DNA of 36,196 nt from Candidatus Colicola coprequi (GTDB taxonomy: Bacteria > Bacteroidota > Bacteroidia > Bacteroidales > Paludibacteraceae). The notes beneath the pieces are model-generated. The model was given only the letters and a program-made list of their open reading frames with translations. It was not told the origin of the DNA and searched no databases. Position 1 is the first letter of the stretch, and each line of letters starts with the position of its first letter. Location of the stretch: NCBI GenBank assembly GCA_018065765.1, contig JAGHSR010000158.1, forward strand, positions 1 to 36,196, read 5' to 3'. The translations under genes and the position numbers were made by a program. Positions 1 through 8,206 of this stretch are shown here, piece after piece.

Positions 1-1
1 T

Positions 2-928
2 GCTGACAAGGCTTGGGAGCACATCCAGGAAATTGAGAAACTGGGTGGTATGGCTGCGGCTATTGAGACAGGTATTCCTAAGATGCGTATCGAGGAAGCC
101 GCTGCTCGCACACAAGCTCGTATCGACTCAGGTTCACAGAAGATCATCGGTGTCAACGAGTATCGTCTTGACCACGAAGATCCTATTGATATCCTTGAGG
201 TTGATAATACCGCTGTTCGCGAAGAGCAAGTAGCTCGTCTGGCTGAACTTCGCAAGAACCGTGACGAGAAAGCCGTGCAGGCTGCTCTTAAGGAAATCAC
301 AGCTGCCGTTCAGGCATGGGCTGATGGTAAGAAAGGTGAAAACCTCCTCGCTCTCGCTGTTAAGGCTGCAGGGCTCCGCGCTTCATTGGGCGAGATCTCT
401 GACGCTTGCGAAGCTGTCGTAGGACGTTATAAAGCAACTATTAGAACTATTTCAGGCGTGTACGCTTCAGGAACCAAGAATGATGAGTATTTTGTCAAGG
501 CACAAGAACTCACCGCTGCCTTCGCTAAGAAAGAAGGCCGTCAACCTCGTATTATGATTGCTAAGATGGGTCAAGATGGTCATGACCGTGGTGCTAAAGT
601 AGTAGCAACAGGCTATGCCGATTGTGGCTTTGATGTGGATATGGGACCGTTGTTCCAAACTCCTGCTGAGGCTGCTAAGCAAGCTGTCGAGAACGATGTT
701 CATGTATTGGGCGTCAGCTCTTTGGCTGCCGGTCACAAGACTCTTGTGCCTCAAGTGATTGCTGAACTCAAGAAACTTGGCCGTGAGGACATCATGGTTA
801 TCGCTGGTGGTGTCATTCCTGCACAGGACTATGACTACCTCTACAAAGCTGGCGTAGCTGCCATCTTCGGTCCTGGTAGCAACGTGGCTAAAGCCGCTTG
901 CACCATCATGGAATTGCTCATGCAATAA
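2..928 (+). CDS. Methylmalonyl-CoA mutase large subunit, C-terminal part (5' truncated by window edge)
   Basis: Frame is open from position 2. Protein carries the B12-binding DGHDRG motif (MGQDGHDRGAKVVATGYADCGFDVDMGPLFQTPAEAA) and the IAGGVIP...IFGPGS segment typical of the MCM C-terminal domain. Confidence 0.95.
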   Translation, partial: ADKAWEHIQEIEKLGGMAAAIETGIPKMRIEEAAARTQARIDSGSQKIIGVNEYRLDHEDPIDILEVDNTAVREEQVARLAELRKNRDEKAVQAALKEITAAVQAWADGKKGENLLALAVKAAGLRASLGEISDACEAVVGRYKATIRTISGVYASGTKNDEYFVKAQELTAAFAKKEGRQPRIMIAKMGQDGHDRGAKVVATGYADCGFDVDMGPLFQTPAEAAKQAVENDVHVLGVSSLAAGHKTLVPQVIAELKKLGREDIMVIAGGVIPAQDYDYLYKAGVAAIFGPGSNVAKAACTIMELLMQ

Positions 929-936
929 AAGGTTTT

Positions 937-1036
937 CTAGTATCCTAGGGTTCTAGTTTTCTAGTCATCTAGTTAACTAGTTCCCTAGAATCCTAGTTAT
1001 CTAGATTTCTAGTCTCCTAGTCTCCTAGTATCCTAG
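937..1036. repeat. Octamer array: 13 CTAG tetramers at exactly 8-bp spacing
   Basis: CTAG starts at 937, 945, 953, 961, 969, 977, 985, 993, 1001, 1009, 1017, 1025, 1033; the other four bases of each unit vary. Confidence 0.95.
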
Positions 1037-1064
1037 TTCGTTTAACTCTTAGTCCTCTTATCTT

Positions 1065-1628
1065 ATGCTCTCTCCCCTCGCCCCTGACGGTTTCCTCAAA
1101 CCCATCACCGACTACAAATCGCTGATTTTTTACAAGAAGACGGTCATTCTTTACGATATGACTTTCTTTTTTGTAAATCGCTATTTGGAGCGTGGTGACC
1201 GCACTATTGACCAAATGGTTCAGGCAGCTCGTTCGGGCAAACAGAATATAGTGGAGGGACTAGAAGACGGCATGGCATCAAAGGAGATGGCTATCAAACT
1301 ACTCAATGTTGCACGTGGCTCACTCAAAGAACTGCAAGAAGATTACGAGGACCAATTGCGTGTGCATGGTTTGCCTATTTGGACTACGGCTCATCCTCGC
1401 AGCAAAGCGCTGAAAGACTTTTGCTTTGCCCATAATGGGGTAGAGCAGTATGCTCCTTATTTTGAACGTTGGAGTTTGGAGGAGTTTTGTAATACGGCTT
1501 TAACCCTTATTCATCAGGCGGATAGGGGTATATTCTCATATCTCAAGAAACTTGAAGCCGCTTTCCTCACTGAAGGCGGTATCAAGGAACAAATGTCTGC
1601 CGCCCGTCGCCGTGTCCGTGGCTATTGA
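1065..1628 (+). CDS. Four-helix bundle protein (S23/IVS-like superfamily, 'four helix bundle suffix' type)
   Basis: 187-aa ORF. Segment TYDxxxFFVNRYLERGDRTIDQMVQAARSGKQNIVEG matches the conserved Q(A)ARSxxxNIxEG signature of the S23/four-helix bundle family. Confidence 0.8.
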   Translation: MLSPLAPDGFLKPITDYKSLIFYKKTVILYDMTFFFVNRYLERGDRTIDQMVQAARSGKQNIVEGLEDGMASKEMAIKLLNVARGSLKELQEDYEDQLRVHGLPIWTTAHPRSKALKDFCFAHNGVEQYAPYFERWSLEEFCNTALTLIHQADRGIFSYLKKLEAAFLTEGGIKEQMSAARRRVRGY

Positions 1629-1654
1629 TACCTGTTTTTGATTATCCTATTCTT

Positions 1655-1861
1655 CTAGTCAACTAGTTCCCTAGTTATCTAGTTCCCTCGTCCATAGCCC
1701 CCTAGTCAACTAGTCTTCTAGTGCCCTAGTAAACTAGCCCACTATTAGTTGTCCTAGTGCCCTAGTAAACTAGTCCACTATTAGTTGTCCTAGTGCTCTA
1801 GTAAACTAGTCAACTATTAGTTGTCCTAGTGTCCTAGTAAACTAGCCCACTAGTCAACTAA
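1655..1861. repeat. Second CTAG octamer array with higher-order 36-bp repeat
   Basis: CTAG at 8-bp spacing with small interruptions. The 36-bp unit ctagtgccctagtaaactagcccactattagttgtc starts at 1718, 1754 and 1790, with a partial copy at 1826. Confidence 0.93.
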
Positions 1862-1870
1862 CAAAACAAA

Positions 1871-1894
1871 AAGAGGAGATTTCGGTCTCCTCTT
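1871..1894 (-). terminator. Rho-independent terminator downstream of the 1926..2591 gene
   Basis: AAGAGGAGA-tttcgg-TCTCCTCTT inverted repeat. On the minus strand it is followed by TTTTTGTTTTGTT. Confidence 0.8.
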
Positions 1895-1925
1895 GGTTGA
1901 TCAATGTATTAGTGTCTTTCTTGGA

Positions 1926-2591
1926 TTACAACTCTTTATACATTTTTGCGAATGCTTCTAATAAATTATTACGCAAAATAGTTTTGTAATGCAAATTGAT
2001 AGCTTTTTGATTAGTCTCTTTATGTGAATATCGACCATTTAATCGTTCTGTTTGATTGATTGAGATAGTTTCACTTTTCACTAATGTTTTTTTTTCGGTA
2101 TCATACACGCAAAGATTATATTCCGCATTAAGTACGACTTCAGTTGTGTTGCCTTTACAACAACATAATAAAGGAACATATACTGGTACAAGAGTGAAGC
2201 ATGTTAGTCCTCCTATCAACCAACCTGCTAATTCCATATCTCTATTGTCATCCACAATGTCAGAATGTGTGTAATTCTGTCGTATTACATCCACAAATGA
2301 CACATATCTATGACTCCCCGAATAAGAGGATAGTTCCTGCAAATCAAAACGCCCAAGATAGAATTTTGTTCTATCTTCTGCAATCTGCATTTTTTGTAAG
2401 TCTTCGCCAAAATTTACCATCAGTTCATTGTAGCGCGATAGATTCTTGAATCCTAAAAAATCCATTTTAGGACTTTTTTGTTGTACAGAATATGGTTCAA
2501 TGTTACTTACAGTTACTGCTGTATATGTTTTGCATGCGGGTAATAAATATGCCACAACTAAAAGGCATATCAAATAAAAATACTTTCTCAT
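1926..2591 (-). CDS. Hypothetical lipoprotein
   Basis: 221-aa ORF with N-terminal hydrophobic stretch and lipobox (LLVVAYLLPAC). Confidence 0.75.
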   Translation of the reverse strand: MRKYFYLICLLVVAYLLPACKTYTAVTVSNIEPYSVQQKSPKMDFLGFKNLSRYNELMVNFGEDLQKMQIAEDRTKFYLGRFDLQELSSYSGSHRYVSFVDVIRQNYTHSDIVDDNRDMELAGWLIGGLTCFTLVPVYVPLLCCCKGNTTEVVLNAEYNLCVYDTEKKTLVKSETISINQTERLNGRYSHKETNQKAINLHYKTILRNNLLEAFAKMYKEL

Positions 2592-2612
2592 ACAACAATC
2601 TTTATATGGTTA

Positions 2613-3635
2613 TTAAAACTCTGCCATAGCATAGTATCCTCCATTTATTCCCGTTGCAAAGAAACTTTGCACTCCATTGTAGTTGGTATCTCCGTAGAAA
2701 AAGGCGAGAGGTTGTATATTAACACCTTTGTCTATGGCACCTGCAAGTACTCCAACTAAGCTTCCATTCCCTGAATTGAATACAATTTTATCTTTGTTTT
2801 CTTTACTTTCTGCCCATGTTGCTTTAGATAATGTTGATGATTCTATTAACATTGATGAGCTTATAGAATAACTCGGGTAAACGCATGTTAAAAAACTCCA
2901 ATTATATTTATAATTATTATATGCTGCTATACGTTCTTTTATTTTATCCATCTTCATAGTAGCATTCTTGAGTCCTGCACCTAAATGTTCTACAAATTGC
3001 AAACCAAATAATTCCAATTCATGTGCACCAGGAATAAACCAATCTTCACCGAGTTGAGTTACCCAATAGTATGCAGGAAACCAGTCTTGCATAGAAATAT
3101 CATTCTTTATACAATAATCTAAGATGGCTTGTGTATTTTCTTTGCCGTATTCACCGTTGGAACTTAAAATGTTTTGGTACATCTCATTCCATTCTTTATC
3201 TTTGTGTTTTACAGGACATGTTAGGCGTGGCATTTGTGCCATCATATCTATCAATTCTAATTGCATTTCCAATGTGTCACGCAGAGTACTCATGAGTTTT
3301 TCATAAACCACTTTATAGTCTTCCCCCGTTTGTTTACATTGTTTCTTAATTTTTCCTTTTACAATTCCTGCTACAAATTTCTGTTGGGCTTCAAACTGTG
3401 CTCGTGTTTCTACTTTGAAGTTTTCAAAATTGGGTTTAGTTTCCTTTTCTTCAAAACATTCATCTCCGAGGTATGCACGTGGAGATAACATAAGTCCATG
3501 TTCTCCAGACTCATCTACATAAACAACGAGTGCTTTGATACCATCTTTTTCACTTAAATCCCCTAATTTGTAAGTTTGGGCATACATTGTTAACGAGAAT
3601 GCGCTAACAAACATCATAAATAAACTTTTTTTCAT
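2613..3635 (-). CDS. Hypothetical secreted protein, possibly FISUMP/DUF1566-like C-terminus
   Basis: 340-aa ORF with signal peptide (MKKSLFMMFVSAFSLTMYAQ). Aromatic/Gly-rich C-terminus (WFIPGAHELELFG...IQPLAFFYG...FFATGINGGYYAMAEF) resembles this family, judged by eye only. Confidence 0.65.
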   Translation of the reverse strand: MKKSLFMMFVSAFSLTMYAQTYKLGDLSEKDGIKALVVYVDESGEHGLMLSPRAYLGDECFEEKETKPNFENFKVETRAQFEAQQKFVAGIVKGKIKKQCKQTGEDYKVVYEKLMSTLRDTLEMQLELIDMMAQMPRLTCPVKHKDKEWNEMYQNILSSNGEYGKENTQAILDYCIKNDISMQDWFPAYYWVTQLGEDWFIPGAHELELFGLQFVEHLGAGLKNATMKMDKIKERIAAYNNYKYNWSFLTCVYPSYSISSSMLIESSTLSKATWAESKENKDKIVFNSGNGSLVGVLAGAIDKGVNIQPLAFFYGDTNYNGVQSFFATGINGGYYAMAEF

Positions 3636-3725
3636 TTGGTTTATAATTTTATTTATCCCGCCTACTCACTTATGGCTTTTCGGCTTACTCCATTAAATTT
3701 GTTATTCTACGATTTAGACATAATA

Positions 3726-3760
3726 CAAAAAGCGCAGGTCCGAAATTTACTCGTCCTGCG
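3726..3760 (-). terminator. Intrinsic terminator of the small RNA candidate
   Basis: Minus strand reads CGCAGGACGAGTAAATTTCGGACCTGCGCTTTTTG: 6-bp GC stem then T-tract. Confidence 0.65.
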
Positions 3761-4021
3761 GTTCTGGGCTGTGAGAAGATGCCTGTCAATGTAAAACGAG
3801 CAACTTCGACCTGCACCGTATGTATCACACCTTATTATGTAATCGCGCGCATACACGCGCACAAGGTGTACCTAAATACACACAATACAGACATTTTCCG
3901 TTGCTTCGCCTTGGCATTGACTTTTAGAACTTCTCACATTCTGAACCGCCAAGAACAAAGCGCGTTAAACGCCTTTTTCAATATGTCTGGATCTTGAAAA
4001 AGATATATACCCCCACAAAAT
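3726..4021 (-). ncRNA. Structured small RNA candidate (long rod; 6S/Bacteroidales-1-like is a hypothesis)
   Basis: Long-range complementary arms: 3760-3764/3943-3947, 3770-3778/3930-3938, 3785-3791/3915-3921. Nested stems: 3797-3804/3900-3906, 3827-3833/3863-3869, 3845-3849/3856-3860. Preceded on the minus strand by a TTTG-N20-TACCTTTG promoter and ended by a GC hairpin plus U-tract. Confidence 0.55.
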
Positions 4022-4027
4022 CCACTG

Positions 4028-4059
4028 CAAAGGTACAACATTATTTGTACGTATGCAAA
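4028..4059 (-). promoter_or_regulatory. Bacteroidota-type promoter (TTTG-N20-TACCTTTG)
   Basis: Plus-strand CAAAGGTA at 4028-4035 and CAAA at 4056-4059, spacer 20. Confidence 0.75.
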
Positions 4060-4243
4060 TAATTTATTGTTTTTCTACTTTTTGCAACTTTTTGCAAACA
4101 TCTTTGTTCATTTCAGTTTTTGACCATTGCTTTTGCTGTGCATATACGGTTCATACCAAGGCTATACATGGAGCGCAAGTACACACTACACATGTTAGTT
4201 ATATTTCCTCACTATCTATAATTTTATGTAATACGCAAAAATA

Positions 4244-4275
4244 TTTGTGTATCTTGCAAAAAAAATGTACCTTTG
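4244..4275 (+). promoter_or_regulatory. Bacteroidota-type promoter for the signal peptide/hydrolase locus
   Basis: TTTG 4244-4247, N20, TACCTTTG 4268-4275, 20 nt before ATG 4296. Confidence 0.8.
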
Positions 4276-4295
4276 CAACGCAAATTACACGAACC

Positions 4296-5813
4296 ATGAA
4301 AAAAGTACTCTTTCTTTTATGTGCATTGGCACTAATGGCGTGCTAGCATACTACCAAGGAATAAAGCACGCAAGTTCAAGTGTTGGACTTATGGCCGGAT
4401 GGTCCCGCTGAGGATAATGGTTTGGAAGGACAGGAGATGAAGCAATATGGCTCCACGCTGAATGTGTATCATCCTATCTTGACAATCTTCCCCGCGGCAC
4501 ACCCCAACGGAACGGCTATTCTTGTTTGCCCGGGAGGTGCTTACACCGGCGTTTGCGAGGACTATGAAGGCACAGACATGGCACCTTGGCTGAATGACAA
4601 CGGCATTACCTTGGCTGTCTTGCGTTATCGTATGCCTAACGGACATTCCTCTATACCCTTGACAGACGCCTTGCGTGCCATGGAGATAATGCACGAAAAA
4701 GCCGATGAACTGGGCTTCCAACGACTGGGCATAATGGGTTTTTCTGCCGGAGGGCACTTGGCTTCGACCGTGGCAACACATTACACTTCCGAACTTAACC
4801 GACCGGACTTTCATATTCTCATCTATCCCGTTATCTCAATGGATACGACCATCACGCATGCCATAACACGTCGTAGCCTGATTGGCGATAATCCATCTAA
4901 GGAATTGGAAACTTTATATAGTAACGAGTTGCATATCAATTCTCAGGTTTCACCGGCATTCATTGCTCTAAGTGGAGACGATGAAGGGGTACCTATTGCC
5001 AATAGTCTGCGTTACTACGAGGCGTTGCAGCAAGCCGGTGTACCCGCCGTGCTGCACATGTACCCAAAAGGGGGACACGGATGGGGATTCCACCCAACCG
5101 ATTTCCGCGATATATGGACTACCGCACTGATGCAGTGGCTGATGGGAGATAGCCATAAGTGTGTTCCTCCGCAGCCCGAAGGAGCTAAATACGACTTCGT
5201 CAGTATCTCAGCAGAAATCCCCGATGCTATCTTGGAAATCCGTTATCACTCCTCTTATAATTTCGTGGGCGCGCGCGTAGATGGTTATGACGAACCTATC
5301 GCTCTTATGACACGACAAGCCGTCGATTCCCTAAAAAAGGTTAGCGATGAATTGAAGGCACAGGGCTATCGCATCAAGATTTTCGACGCTTACCGCCCGC
5401 AGTGCGCCGTGGACCATTTTGTTCGTTGGGCTAAAGATGTGGATGATACTATCATGAAACCTTATTTCTACCCCGAATTAGCAAAAGATCGTCTCTTCCC
5501 CGAAGGCTTCATCTGTGAATATAGTTCCCATACGCATGGTTCTACCGTTGACCTGACTCTTTTTGATATGAATACCGAACGCGAAGTCGATATGGGAGGT
5601 ACATTTGATTGGTTCGGCATGAGTTCATACCCTACATACACCGACCTCACAGAACAGCAGTTGGCCATGCGCCATTTGCTGCGAGATGCTATGTTGCGCC
5701 ATGGGTTCAAACCGTTTCCTACAGAATGGTGGCACTTTACTTTGGAGAATGAACCATATCCGGATACATTCTTCAATTTCCCTGTATCACTCAAATCTGT
5801 CCAATCTAGATGA
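4296..5813 (+). pseudogene. Lipoprotein alpha/beta hydrolase (esterase) fused to VanX/DdpX-like D-Ala-D-Ala dipeptidase, interrupted after the signal peptide
   Basis: ATG 4296 encodes MKKVLFLLCALALMAC, then in-frame TAG 4344 and TAA 4362. The same frame continues as 4380..5813 with GFSAGG nucleophile elbow, then SSHTHGSTVDLTL and EWWHF (M15D zinc dipeptidase motifs). Confidence 0.7.
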
Positions 5814-5910
5814 CAAGATATGGGTTCCTGAATACCTCTATTTTCGCAATGCTGCGCGTTGGCACTATGAGGGTAGATTAACTGCGAACTTTGCTTTTTT
5901 TTGAATTTGC

Positions 5911-5941
5911 TTGCATGTTCCCAAAAAAAGTCGTACCTTTG
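5911..5941 (+). promoter_or_regulatory. Bacteroidota-type promoter
   Basis: TTG 5911-5913, N20, TACCTTTG 5934-5941. Confidence 0.7.
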
Positions 5942-6031
5942 CGGCCGATATGCGTAAGTATGGATTTATAGTGGGGCTATAGATTGTCTTTGCGTAACAA
6001 AAATGAAGTTAAATATCAAATTCCGTTCAGT

Positions 6032-6466
6032 ATGAATACGTCCGGTAAAATTTTTGGTTGGCTCACTGCCATTGTGGTGCTTGGACTGGCTGGTTTTATC
6101 TTTGTCAAATTCTGCTATGTCTATAGCACAGGTGTTAACGAAGGAGATATCAACTATTTCCAAAACGAAGGATTTATCTTCAAGACTTATGAGGGGAAAA
6201 TGATTCAAACGGGCTACAATAGTAAGAACTCACAAGCTACTATCCAGTCCAATGAATTTCGCTTTTCTGTCGAAGATGAGCAGGTGGCACGACAGATAGA
6301 AAATAGTTCCAATCGCCAAATCAAACTGCATTGGAAACGCTATCTCGGTACGTTGCCCTGGCGCGGTAATAGTCAGTACATTGTAGATGGAGTGGCTGTC
6401 AACCAGGATGCAGCCGGCAAACAGGACGCAACAGATGATATTCTTTCGGTTCCTACCGCAGAATAA
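6032..6466 (+). CDS. Conserved hypothetical membrane-anchored protein
   Basis: ORF from ATG 6032 (MNTSGKIFGWLTAIVVLGLAGFIFVKF...), one N-terminal TM helix; longer 5984 start also open. Confidence 0.75.
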   Translation: MNTSGKIFGWLTAIVVLGLAGFIFVKFCYVYSTGVNEGDINYFQNEGFIFKTYEGKMIQTGYNSKNSQATIQSNEFRFSVEDEQVARQIENSSNRQIKLHWKRYLGTLPWRGNSQYIVDGVAVNQDAAGKQDATDDILSVPTAE

Positions 6467-6498
6467 CCAAAATACTATACCTCAAATACAATCATGTT

Positions 6499-8172
6499 AT
6501 GTTAGTTTCTGAGCAAGATAATTTCGTTAAGATTTACGAGCGTTCGCTCCGCGAACATTGGGATCTCGAAGCCATTACCGACTATGGGACTACCAATACA
6601 TTGACTTACGGACAATTGGCTGCGCAAGTAGCACGTTTACACTTGTTGTTCAAACAATGTGGTCTTAAAAAAGATGATAAAGTGGCTCTCATGGGACGCA
6701 ATACATGCAACTGGGTTACTGTCTATCTGGCTACAGTCACCTATGGTGCCATCATCGTACCTATCTTACAGGATTTCAAGGCGAACGACGCCCTACATAT
6801 CATCAATCATTCTGAGTCGAAGTTGCTTTTTATCTCCGAACTCAATTGGGAAGGACTATCTTTGGATGAATTAGAGAATGTTAGCGTGGTGTACTCCTTA
6901 AAGGACTTTGCTGTCTTGGGCACAACCCACTCGCATACCAATGTTACATGGCAGCGCGCACAAGTAATGTTCGACAAGAAATACACAACGTTCACCCAAA
7001 AAGATGTCTGCTTCCCGGAGCGCAGAAACAAGGAGATTGCCAGTATTAACTATACCAGTGGAACCACCGGTTTCTCCAAGGGAGTCGTCACTCCCTGCAA
7101 TGCTTTGGCAGGACATATCAAATATTTCATTGATACACAACGCCTCTGGCCCGGTTGCCGGCATGTGGCATTCTTGCCATTGGCACATGCCTTTGGTTGT
7201 ATCGTAGATTTCTTGGGCGTTTTGGCCGCCGGAGGACATACCTATTTCATCGGTCGTACACCGGCACCGAAAATCCTGCTACAAGCCTTTGCCGAAGTCA
7301 AACCAACACTGATTGTCTCTGTTCCTCTGATATTGGAGAAAATCTACAAAAAGATGATTGCTCCTCAGATTAGCAAAGCACCCATCAGTTGGGTCTTGAA
7401 AGTACCCGGATTGAGCGACATGGTGCTGAACAAAGTCCGTCAGCAGTTGATCGACGCTTTTGGCGGTGAGTTCTCCCAAATCATCATCGGTGGAGCACCC
7501 CTCAATGCGGAAGTGGAAGCGTTCTTGAGACGCATCAAATTTCCCGTTTCAGTGGGATATGGCATGACCGAATGCGCACCGCTCATCTCGTTCTCACTGT
7601 TTCAAGACTACAAGCCTTTCTCCTGCGGAAAACTCATACCGGGGCTGATGCAAGCTAAAATAGACCACCCCAATGCCGAAGGAGTGGGGGAAATACTTGT
7701 CAAAGGCGAACATGTAATGCAAGGCTATTACCGTAATCCTGATGCCACCGCTGAAGTGTTTACCAAGGATGGTTGGCTCAAAACCGGCGATTTGGGACTG
7801 ATAGACGAAGAGGGATATCTATTCATCAAAGGACGTAACAAAACAATGCTCCTTGGACCAAGCGGACAAAATATCTACCCCGAAGAGATAGAGGCAAAAC
7901 TCAACAACATGCCATACGTCATGGAGTCTATCGTGCTCCAACACGATGATAAACTGGTAGCACTTGTTTGCCCGGACTACGAAGTAGTCGATCAAAACTC
8001 ACTATCTGAGGAACAACTGGAAGAGGCGATGGAGGAAAATAGAAAAATCCTCAATACGCAACTGGCTGCTTACGAACCCATTACCAAAATCAAACTTTAC
8101 CCCCATGAGTTCGAGAAAACGCCTAAAAAGAGTATCAAGCGTTTCCTCTATACCCGCATGGCGGACGAATAA
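6499..8172 (+). CDS. AMP-binding long-chain acyl-CoA ligase/synthetase
   Basis: INYTSGTTGFSKGV (P-loop), GYGMTECAP, and GWLKTGDLG motifs. Confidence 0.93.
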   Translation: MLVSEQDNFVKIYERSLREHWDLEAITDYGTTNTLTYGQLAAQVARLHLLFKQCGLKKDDKVALMGRNTCNWVTVYLATVTYGAIIVPILQDFKANDALHIINHSESKLLFISELNWEGLSLDELENVSVVYSLKDFAVLGTTHSHTNVTWQRAQVMFDKKYTTFTQKDVCFPERRNKEIASINYTSGTTGFSKGVVTPCNALAGHIKYFIDTQRLWPGCRHVAFLPLAHAFGCIVDFLGVLAAGGHTYFIGRTPAPKILLQAFAEVKPTLIVSVPLILEKIYKKMIAPQISKAPISWVLKVPGLSDMVLNKVRQQLIDAFGGEFSQIIIGGAPLNAEVEAFLRRIKFPVSVGYGMTECAPLISFSLFQDYKPFSCGKLIPGLMQAKIDHPNAEGVGEILVKGEHVMQGYYRNPDATAEVFTKDGWLKTGDLGLIDEEGYLFIKGRNKTMLLGPSGQNIYPEEIEAKLNNMPYVMESIVLQHDDKLVALVCPDYEVVDQNSLSEEQLEEAMEENRKILNTQLAAYEPITKIKLYPHEFEKTPKKSIKRFLYTRMADE

Positions 8173-8206
8173 GAGTCTCAACGCGTAATCCAAATAGCAT
8201 TCACGA

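Noticed and set aside
1655-1861. CRISPR array
   Set aside because: Spacing is 8 and 36 bp with near-identical units; there are no unique spacers of 25-40 bp between conserved repeats and no cas genes nearby.
937-1861. Diversity-generating retroelement, suggested by the Avd-like four-helix bundle protein
   Set aside because: No reverse transcriptase, template repeat or variable repeat seen in the window.
4053-4346. 97-aa ORF as an independent gene
   Set aside because: Its 3' end is simply the signal peptide from ATG 4296, and the upstream part runs across two promoters.
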